From assembly GCA_036495525.1 (NCBI GenBank), contig DASXMR010000029.1, forward strand, positions 1-23,740: a stretch of DNA of 23,740 nt, written 5' to 3'. This DNA comes from DASXMR01 sp036495525. Its GTDB lineage: Bacteria > Actinomycetota > Actinomycetes > Streptosporangiales > Streptosporangiaceae. The notes under the pieces are model-generated. The model worked only from the letters and a program-made list of their open reading frames with translations, had not been told where the DNA came from and did not search any database. Below are positions 7,078-12,712 of this stretch, piece by piece. Positions within the stretch are counted from its first letter, which is position 1, and each line of letters starts with the position of its first letter. The position numbers and the translations under genes were made by a program.

Positions 7078-7890
7078 ATGACGCCTCCGCCTAGCCTGCA
7101 GGACCTCATCGAAACCGTGCACCGGGACGCGCCGAGCGACGGCTCACTGGACCAGCTGGTCACCGCGGCCAGGACTGTTGGCCAGCTCGAGGACACCGGC
7201 GACGCGCTGCTCGGTCATTTCGTCACCGGCTGCCGACGGGACGGCCGGTCATGGTCGGAGATCAGCTCCGCGCTCGGCGTGACCAAGCAGGCCGTCCACA
7301 AGCGGTTCTCCGGCGCGATCGCCGGGCAGCTCATCGCCGCTGGCCAGCCGACATTCGAGCGGCTGACCCCGCGGGCGCGCAGCACGCTGGCCGCCGCTGC
7401 CGGCGCCGCCGGCACGCTCGGGGCAGACCGGATCGGCACCGCCCACCTGCTGCTCGGCCTGTATGCCGAGCCGGCCGGCATCGCCGCCAGGGTGCTGGCC
7501 GAGATGAACGTCGAGCGTGCGGACGTGGCAGACGCCATCCGCGCTGCCGCCCAGTCAGCCGTGGCCGCCGACATCGCACCGGGGCCGGGGACCGGCCCAG
7601 CCGGCCCTGACTCGCCCGCCGAGATGATGAGCCCGCCAGCCGACGACCAGGCTGCGCCGGGCGGGGCGACGCGGCTGCCGCTCTCTGCCGCGGCCAGCCG
7701 GGCGCTGCACGACTCGGTGGCCGGCGCGCTGGAACTCGGGCACAACTACATCGGCACCGAGCACATCCTGCTCGGCCTCTACCGGAGCCCTCAGTCCCTC
7801 GCCGCGACGATCCTGGGCAGCCTAGGCGCCCCGGCGGAGGAGGTCACCGTGCGTGTCAGCGAGACGCTCAGCAGCCTCACCAGGCCCTGA
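7078..7890 (+). CDS. HTH + double Clp_N-domain protein, probable autoregulator or stress protein
   Basis: A 270-residue protein with three visible parts. Residues ~56-77 (SWSEISSALGVTKQAVHKRF) are a helix-turn-helix typical of sigma-like DNA-binding domains. Residues ~92-155 and ~200-265 are two Clp N-terminal repeats; the second carries the classic GHNYIGTEHILLGLY sequence and the first the matching LGADRIGTAHLLLGLY. A Pro/Ala/Gly-rich linker (~160-195) joins them. There is no AAA+ module, so it is not a Clp ATPase. In ClpC/ClpA the Clp_N repeats bind adaptors or substrates, so this may be a DNA-binding protein that senses unfolded proteins or peptides. The ATG at 7078 follows directly from the promoter geometry. 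Two palindromes cover that promoter, suggesting self-regulation. Confidence 0.85.
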   Translation: MTPPPSLQDLIETVHRDAPSDGSLDQLVTAARTVGQLEDTGDALLGHFVTGCRRDGRSWSEISSALGVTKQAVHKRFSGAIAGQLIAAGQPTFERLTPRARSTLAAAAGAAGTLGADRIGTAHLLLGLYAEPAGIAARVLAEMNVERADVADAIRAAAQSAVAADIAPGPGTGPAGPDSPAEMMSPPADDQAAPGGATRLPLSAAASRALHDSVAGALELGHNYIGTEHILLGLYRSPQSLAATILGSLGAPAEEVTVRVSETLSSLTRP

Positions 7891-7891
7891 C

Positions 7892-7914
7892 CCGGCCGGC
7901 CCCCGGTCGGCCGG
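7892..7914 (+). terminator. Hairpin just after the Clp_N gene
   Basis: A perfect 7-bp inverted repeat (CCGGCCG at 7892-7898 and CGGCCGG at 7908-7914) with a 9-nt loop begins 2 nt after the stop codon. No T-run follows. It is likely a GC-type terminator, although CGGCCGG is common in this genome. Confidence 0.4.
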
Positions 7915-8105
7915 TGCGCCGGCCGCGAAGCGAAAACCCCGGTGCCGCCAGGCCAGAGCCCTTGACGGCGGCCTGCCGGCGCCGGGCGGCGCGCGCCGGC
8001 GCGGGCGAGCTGCGGGGCGCGCAGATTTGCGCCGGGGCGCTATTCGCTGCAGCCTGACCTTGATAGGACTTACCGGAAGACCGTCACTCGGAGAGGCTGT
8101 GAACC

Positions 8106-9026
8106 GTGGCGCGCGATCCCGCAGACCTCTATGAGGTGCTCCCTGACGCGCCCGAGCTGGACGATGAGCCGGTCATGCTTTATTACCTGGACGGCTTCAT
8201 CGATGCCGGCGGGGCTGGCAGGCTGCTGGCCGCGCACTTGCAGTCGGCGCTCGAGCACGACCCGGTCGCGCGATTCGACGTCGACTCGCTGCTCGACTAC
8301 CGGTCCCGCCGCCCGACCATGATCTTCGCAAAGGATCACTGGGAGCACTACGACGCCCCCGAGCTGGAGCTGTCAGTGCTGAGGGACTCGGCAGGCACGC
8401 AGTTCCTGCTGCTCAGCGGTCCCGAGCCGGATCGCGAGTGGGAGGCCTTTACTACCGCGGCGCGGCAGTTGTCGGCTGCCCTCGGGGTGCGCCTGGCCGT
8501 GAGCTTCCACGGGATCCCGATGGGGGTGCCGCACACCAGGCCGCTGGGCGTCACCGCGCACTCGACCAGGTCCGGGCTCATCGAGGGATACCGGCCGCTG
8601 GTCGACCGGCTGCAGGTGCCCGGCAGCGCCGCCGCACTGCTGGAGTTCCGGCTCGGCGAGGACGAGCGCGCAGCCGTCGGTTTCGCCGTGCACGTGCCGC
8701 ACTACCTGGCCCAGGCCGCCTACCCGGCGGCGGCCGTGCGGCTGCTTGAGTCCGTGCAGGCCGCGACTGGCCTGGTGCTGCCCGGCGACGCGCTGCGGGA
8801 GGCGGCGCACCGCACCGACCTGGAGATCACCAGGCAGGTCGAGGGCTCGGCCGAAGTTGCCGAGCTGGTGCGCACGCTGGAGCAGCAGTTCGACTCCTAC
8901 AGCTCGGGCCAGGAAGGCCTGCTGGCCGACGAGGCCGAGGCTGGCATGCCCACCGCCGACGAGCTCGGAGCGCAGTTCGAGCGCTTCCTGGCCGAGCAGC
9001 AGCGCGGCGACAGCCCGGACACCTGA
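8106..9026 (+). CDS. PAC2 family protein
   Basis: A 306-residue protein of the PAC2 family, related to eukaryotic proteasome-assembly chaperone 2 and widespread in actinobacteria; its bacterial function is not established. Visible family features are an N-terminal 'PVMLYYLDGFIDAGGAGRLLAAHL' nucleotide-fold-like start, the 'DSLLDYRSRRPTMIFAKDHWEHY' segment, 'LLLSGPEPDREWEAF', 'VSFHGIPMGVPHTRPLGVTAHST' and a C-terminal helical, acidic tail (res ~245-300). No signal or membrane segment is seen, so it is cytosolic. Translation starts at GTG 8106, 9 nt after GGAGAGG. A TTGATA near 8060 might be a -35 but no good -10 follows. It is transcribed alone and is convergent with the carbonic anhydrase gene. 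A link to the actinobacterial proteasome is only suggested by the family name. Confidence 0.87.
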   Translation: MARDPADLYEVLPDAPELDDEPVMLYYLDGFIDAGGAGRLLAAHLQSALEHDPVARFDVDSLLDYRSRRPTMIFAKDHWEHYDAPELELSVLRDSAGTQFLLLSGPEPDREWEAFTTAARQLSAALGVRLAVSFHGIPMGVPHTRPLGVTAHSTRSGLIEGYRPLVDRLQVPGSAAALLEFRLGEDERAAVGFAVHVPHYLAQAAYPAAAVRLLESVQAATGLVLPGDALREAAHRTDLEITRQVEGSAEVAELVRTLEQQFDSYSSGQEGLLADEAEAGMPTADELGAQFERFLAEQQRGDSPDT

Positions 9027-9057
9027 CCGGAACCGCCGCCGCCATCGCCGCCTGGCC

Positions 9058-9075
9058 GCCCGGCCGGCGCCGGGC
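9058..9075. terminator. GC-rich hairpin between convergent PAC2 and carbonic anhydrase genes
   Basis: Perfect 7-bp arms (GCCCGGC at 9058-9064 and GCCGGGC at 9069-9075) enclose a 4-nt loop in the 75-bp gap between two convergent stops. The position makes a bidirectional terminator likely. There is no T-tract. Confidence 0.5.
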
Positions 9076-9101
9076 AGGTACCGCCTGAGGGTGCCGCGAG
9101 A

Positions 9102-9590
9102 CTAGCTGACCTCGGCCAGCCGGCCAGTCGCGACGTCGAAGACGAAGCCGCGCACCGCGTCGGTGTGCGGCACGAACGGGCTCGCCTTGATCCTGGCGAT
9201 CGACTGGCGCACGTCGGCCCCGAGGTCAGCAAAGGCCTCGGTCGCCCACGGCGGCTTGATCCCGGTGTCCTGCTGGATGCTGGCCTTGAAGTCGTCGTCG
9301 GTGAAGGTGAGCATGCCGCAGTCGGTGTGGTGGATCAGGATGATCTCCCTGGTGCCCAGCAGGCGCTGGCTGATGGCCAGCGAGCGGATCTCGTCTTCGG
9401 TAATCACGCCGCCGGCGTTGCGGATCACGTGCGCCTCGCCGTTGGCGAGCCCGAGCATGGCGTACACGTTGAGCCGGGCGTCCATGCACGCCACGACGGC
9501 CACGGCGCGGGACGGCGGCATCGGCAGCGGCCCTGAGAACGTCTCGGCGTAGCGCTGGTTGTTCGCCAGGAGCTCATCGGTTGCGGACAC
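9102..9590 (-). CDS. Beta-class carbonic anhydrase (Rv1284-type)
   Basis: Interconverts CO2 and bicarbonate in the cytosol using zinc. The 162-residue product is the short beta-CA form like M. tuberculosis Rv1284 (163 aa). The zinc ligands are visible at Cys35, His88 and Cys91 in CMDARL and HHTDCGM, with the Asp37/Arg39 dyad of the active site also present. The core IRNAGGVITEDEIRSLAISQRLLGTREIILI is strongly conserved. The start is GTG 9590, with GAAGGG 8 nt upstream. It is a single gene, convergent with the PAC2 gene; upstream lies the long non-coding stretch. Bicarbonate supply for carboxylation or pH control is the expected role. Confidence 0.94.
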   Translation of the reverse strand: MSATDELLANNQRYAETFSGPLPMPPSRAVAVVACMDARLNVYAMLGLANGEAHVIRNAGGVITEDEIRSLAISQRLLGTREIILIHHTDCGMLTFTDDDFKASIQQDTGIKPPWATEAFADLGADVRQSIARIKASPFVPHTDAVRGFVFDVATGRLAEVS

Positions 9591-9810
9591 GGCGTCGTCC
9601 CTTCGTTAGCGAAACAGGCTCTGTCACCAAGATAAAGGTGAGTTTTCCCGGTGACTTGGTCGCATAACCGCGTTCAGGCGCAGCCAGCTCAGCCAGGCGT
9701 CATTGGCCGAAGCTTGGCGCGCTGGAGGGCGAATCGGGAGGCGCACCTGGGCATGAACGCGGCACCGGCTCCGCGGTGCGCCAGCACGGGGGGGAGGCAT
9801 CGCGAGCCGG
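9591..9810. other. Non-coding stretch upstream of the carbonic anhydrase gene
   Basis: The first part of a 670-bp gene-free region. The first ~80 bases are AT-rich for this genome, with ACCAAG near 9626 and its complement CTTGGT near 9656 flanking AAGATAAAGGTGAGTTTTCCC; this probably contains the leftward carbonic anhydrase promoter, but I cannot assign boxes. From ~9660 to 9810 I see no gene-like codon bias and no recognisable element. Confidence 0.5.
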
Positions 9811-9835
9811 GCCACATGCGCGGGGGCCATGTGGC
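9811..9835. repeat. Perfect 8-bp hairpin upstream of the decayed ispH-like copy
   Basis: GCCACATG (9811-9818) and CATGTGGC (9828-9835) are perfect inverted repeats with a 9-nt G-rich loop, starting about 40 bp before the former start site of the pseudo-copy. In the intact copy the matching stretch (10231-10241) has lost the dyad. It could be an operator remnant or a structure formed by chance. Confidence 0.4.
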
Positions 9836-10050
9836 AACGCGGGATGGGCGGTGCTGAGCCGATCGGCGGTGCGCGAGTTCCAGGTGCCCGGCATCAGCGT
9901 GGATGCTGGCCGCGTGCTGACTCCCACCAACATCGGCGACAGGCAGACGGCGCGCAGCGCCGTGCCGCGGCACCGCTCGCGGGCGGGACGTTGCAGCGCG
10001 GGGACCGGAGGGTGAGCTACCCGGAACCGCGCTGCAACGATCCCGCCCGG
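9818..10050 (+). repeat. Direct repeat, copy A (decayed), of the ispH-like promoter and 5' end
   Basis: This segment aligns with about 10225-10460 at an offset of about 407 bp. By hand, about 87 of 98 bases agree from 9843 to 9940, including the upstream GATGGGCGGTG; after that similarity falls and small indels appear. The similarity covers a stretch before the start codon plus the first ~65 codons, so it is a partial duplication rather than a chance match. Confidence 0.8.
9854..10050 (+). pseudogene. Frameshifted 5' fragment of an ispH-like gene
   Basis: Translation from 9854 gives SRSAVREFQVPGISVDAGRVLTPTNIGD, almost the same as the intact protein's SRSAVREYQAPGISVDQGCVLIPTEIGD. The intact gene's ATG corresponds to CTG here; a GTG at 9851 survives just upstream. 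After ~30 codons a net one-base deletion shifts the frame, so the original frame meets TGA at 10013-10015. The lost reading continues in another frame as APLAGGTLQRGDRRVSYPEPRCNDPA, matching APLVGGTLQRKGRSVSYAPVPRCDDPA. Nothing corresponding to the IspH core follows. It is a dead fragment, not a gene. Confidence 0.8.
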
Positions 10051-10224
10051 CATCGCCGGCACCCACCCGTGCCTGGATTGCCCGCTTGCGCCGCCGCGAT
10101 TGCCGGCGGGGCCATTGCAGGCAGCTTTTGCATTGCCCGGCCGCTCGTGTACTGGCTCCGACTTGCGGGTAGACGCAGCAAGGGGGGCAGCGGACGCATC
10201 TGGGCCGCTGCAGCTGACAATTGA
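10051..10224. other. Unique spacer between the decayed and intact ispH-like 5' ends
   Basis: I find no match to the downstream gene, no gene-like codon pattern and no terminal inverted repeats or target-site duplication that would mark a mobile element. The stretch TTGACAATTGACG lies across its right end on mixed strands (GACAATTGACG at 10216-10226) and may be part of the intact gene's promoter. Confidence 0.4.
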
Positions 10225-10260
10225 CGCGCGGGGCCGTGTGACATCGGGAGATGGGCGGTG

Positions 10261-11535
10261 ATGAGCCGATCTGCGGTGCGCGAGTACCAGGCGCCCGGCA
10301 TCAGCGTGGATCAGGGCTGCGTGCTGATTCCCACCGAGATCGGCGACCCGGTACGCGGCCCGCTGAGCTGCCCGGCCGCGCCGCTGGTCGGCGGAACACT
10401 GCAACGCAAGGGCCGGAGCGTGAGCTACGCGCCGGTGCCGCGCTGCGACGATCCGGCGCACGACAGCGACGGCGCCGCGCTGTTCCTGGTGACCTGCCAG
10501 CAGGCGGATGGCGGCAGCGTCGCGCTGGCCGCTGCTGCCTCGCCTGCTGATCGCGCGGCGGTGGCGGCCGCGCGGGCGGCCGTGCAGGAATGGGCCGACG
10601 TGCTCGGCACCCGCCGACTGCTCGCCGCTGCCAGCCCGCTTTGCGGTGGCGCGCGGCGCGCGCTGCAGGCAGTCAGGGGCGCGACAGCGCAGGATGAGGC
10701 CCAGCGCAGGGTGCACATCCTGGGCGAGCTCGCGTGCAGCCCGGAGGACCAGGCTGAACTGGCCGGCCGCGGCACGGTGTTCACCGCCTCGCTGCGCGAC
10801 GTACCGGACGGGGACCTCGTCATCATCCCGGCACACGGGATCGCGCCTGAGGTCCGTGCCGAGGCAGCGGAGCGCGGACTGCAGGTCGTCGACGCCACCT
10901 GCCCGCTGGTAGCCGGCACTCAGGCCGAGGCGCGCCGCGCCGCCGAGCGCGGCGATCACCTGGTGCTGATCGGCCGTCCTGACTCGCCGGCCGCAGCCGG
11001 CATCACCGCAAACGCGGCAGAGGCGACCGTGATCAGCTCCACGGCCAGCTCGACGATGGTGCAGGTCGCTGACCCGCGCCGGGTCAGCTACCTGCTGCAG
11101 CCCGGCATACCGATCGAGGAGACCCAGCCGGCCGCCGCCGCGCTGCAATCGCGCTTCCCCGCGATCCGGCCGCCGAATCCTGACGGCTTCTGTTACGCGG
11201 CAGCCGACCGGGCTGACACCGTGCGCGCGGTCGCGACAGGCGCCGACGTCGTGCTCATCCTGGGTGAGCCCGGCTCGGCTGACACACGTCAGCTGGCCGC
11301 GCTGGTGCGCGACTGCGGCAGCCGGGCGCATACGGTCGCGGCCAGCGCCGAGATCACCGCCGCAATGCTCGCCGGGGCCGCGACGATCGGCCTGACCGAG
11401 TCGGTCACCGCCGCCGGGCACCTGGCCAGCCTGGTGATCAGCGCGCTGAGCGGACTCGGCCCGGTCAGCGTCGCCCGCCGCCAGGTCAGCACCACAGTGG
11501 CCGGGCAGCCGGTACTCAGCACGACCGCCAGCTGA
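10261..11535 (+). CDS. Divergent IspH-family iron-sulfur protein lacking most catalytic residues
   Basis: IspH reduces HMBPP to IPP/DMAPP in the MEP pathway with a [4Fe-4S] cluster. This 424-residue protein aligns with IspH from residue ~119 on. The three cluster cysteines remain at ~128 (SPLCGGARRAL), ~214 (VVDATCPLV) and ~311 (DGFCYAAADR), spaced 86 and 97 residues against 84 and 101 in E. coli. The PAHG histidine (~192) also remains. Other key sites are replaced: GEIVHN became GELACS, GHxGHPEVEG became GRPDSPAAAG (losing His124 and Glu126), QTTLS became QPGIP, and the NSSNS loop became GSADT. A ~115-residue N-terminal extension is unusual for IspH. It is therefore probably not an MEP-pathway enzyme. 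Start: ATG 10261 after GGGAG at 10246-10250; GTG 10258 is an alternative. The MTHFR gene follows after 106 bp. Confidence 0.82.
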   Translation: MSRSAVREYQAPGISVDQGCVLIPTEIGDPVRGPLSCPAAPLVGGTLQRKGRSVSYAPVPRCDDPAHDSDGAALFLVTCQQADGGSVALAAAASPADRAAVAAARAAVQEWADVLGTRRLLAAASPLCGGARRALQAVRGATAQDEAQRRVHILGELACSPEDQAELAGRGTVFTASLRDVPDGDLVIIPAHGIAPEVRAEAAERGLQVVDATCPLVAGTQAEARRAAERGDHLVLIGRPDSPAAAGITANAAEATVISSTASSTMVQVADPRRVSYLLQPGIPIEETQPAAAALQSRFPAIRPPNPDGFCYAAADRADTVRAVATGADVVLILGEPGSADTRQLAALVRDCGSRAHTVAASAEITAAMLAGAATIGLTESVTAAGHLASLVISALSGLGPVSVARRQVSTTVAGQPVLSTTAS

Positions 11536-11641
11536 TCGTCCTTACCTGCCGACCTGGCGCCTGCGCGCCGGCGGCCCCGGCGACCGGCTTGCGCCGTGGC
11601 CCAGCAGCCGACACTGGCGGGCCGCATTGTAGGCTCCGCGC

Positions 11642-12712
11642 ATGGCGCGCAAACCGGACAGCACGCACGGTCAAGCGCAGCCGCCGGGCGGGCAGCCCGG
11701 CGGGCTGCGGCAGGCGCTGCAAGCCGGCCGGTTCGCCGTGACCGCGGAGATCGGCCCGCCACGCGGCGCTGACGCCGAGCCGGTAAGGCGGACGGCGGCG
11801 CTGCTGCGCGGCTGGGTGGACGCGGTCAACATCACCGACAATCAGAGCGCAGCCGTCCGGCTGTCAAGCCTGGCGGGGAGCCTGGTCGCCAGCGCTGCCG
11901 GAGTCACCCCGATCATGCAGCTGACCTGCCGCGACCGCAATCGCATCGCGCTGCAGTCAGACTTGCTGTCTGCCTCGGCGCTCGGCATTCCGAACGTGCT
12001 GCTGATGACCGGCGATCACCCGAGATTCGGTGATCACGCCGACGCCAAGGCGGTATTCGACCTGGACAGCATCCAGTTGCTGCGGGTCGCCAGGACCATG
12101 CGGGACGAGGGCAGGCTGATGTCCGGCCGCGCGCTGCAGCCGCCACCCAGCTGGTTCATCGGCGCCGTGGAGAATCCGGCAGACCCGCCCGAGGCCAGCG
12201 TCGCCAGACTCGGCGAGAAGGTCGACGCGGGCGCTGAGTTCGTGCAGACGCAGTTCGTCTTCGACGTCACCGCGTTCGCCCGCTGGATGGGCAGGGTGCG
12301 CGACCTCGGCCTGCACGAGAGGTGCTCCGTGCTGGCCGGCGTCGGGCCGGTGCTCTCGCTGGGTGCGCTCGACCACCTGCAGCACCGGGTGCCAGGTGTA
12401 GTGGTGCCCGAGCAGGTGGCTGACCGGCTACGCAAGGCCGGAGCTGAGCGGATCAGGGACGAAGGCGCGCAGCTGTGCGCCGAGATCATCAGGGAGCTGC
12501 GCGAGGTACCCGGCGTCGCTGGCGTGCACGTGATGGCGATCGGCAATCAGGAGATCATCCCCGGCATCCTGTCGCAGGCCGGGCTGGCCGCGCAGGCCGG
12601 CCAGGCGGCCGCGGAGACCAGCCAGCCGGGCGGCCAGGCAGCGCCGGAAGCAGTGCCAGAGGACAGCCTGCTTGAGGAGGGCCTGCTGGACGACGAGCCG
12701 GGAACCGGCTGA
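11642..12712 (+). CDS. metF: Methylenetetrahydrofolate reductase family protein
   Basis: Reduces 5,10-methylene-THF to 5-methyl-THF, the methyl donor for MetH. Seen: VTAEIGPPRG (the catalytic-Glu strand), VNITDNQSA, IMQLTCRDRNRIALQSDLLSASALGIPNVLLMTGDHP (Asp in TGD), GAEFVQTQFVFD and a late PGVVVPEQVADRLRKAG. The 356-residue length fits the FAD-only bacterial MTHFR barrel. The QLTC/CRDRNR pattern (Gln where E. coli-type MetF has His) matches a subfamily I associate with MetF-like proteins outside the enterobacterial type. A C-terminal tail of ~55 residues is Gln/Ala/Gly-rich and then acidic (EDSLLEEGLLDDE), beyond the barrel. There is no good Shine-Dalgarno; TAGGCT at 11630-11635 six bases before ATG resembles a -10 of a leaderless transcript. 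Its TGA overlaps the next ATG. Confidence 0.87.
   Translation: MARKPDSTHGQAQPPGGQPGGLRQALQAGRFAVTAEIGPPRGADAEPVRRTAALLRGWVDAVNITDNQSAAVRLSSLAGSLVASAAGVTPIMQLTCRDRNRIALQSDLLSASALGIPNVLLMTGDHPRFGDHADAKAVFDLDSIQLLRVARTMRDEGRLMSGRALQPPPSWFIGAVENPADPPEASVARLGEKVDAGAEFVQTQFVFDVTAFARWMGRVRDLGLHERCSVLAGVGPVLSLGALDHLQHRVPGVVVPEQVADRLRKAGAERIRDEGAQLCAEIIRELREVPGVAGVHVMAIGNQEIIPGILSQAGLAAQAGQAAAETSQPGGQAAPEAVPEDSLLEEGLLDDEPGTG

Noticed and set aside
9776..10015. A short plus frame ending in the pseudo-copy
   Set aside because: Its second half is the broken IspH-like N-terminus and the first half has no similarity; no Shine-Dalgarno sequence supports it.
9591..10260. An insertion sequence or mobile element in the gene-free stretch
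   Set aside because: There are no terminal inverted repeats, target duplication or transposase fragment; the repeat present is explained by duplication of the neighbouring gene's 5' end.
9700..11421. A long open frame on the minus strand (573 codons) opposite the ispH-like gene
   Set aside because: It reads antisense to a gene with clear IspH motifs, is Arg/Ala/His-rich as expected of GC-rich shadows, and runs across both repeat copies giving similar but meaningless peptides.
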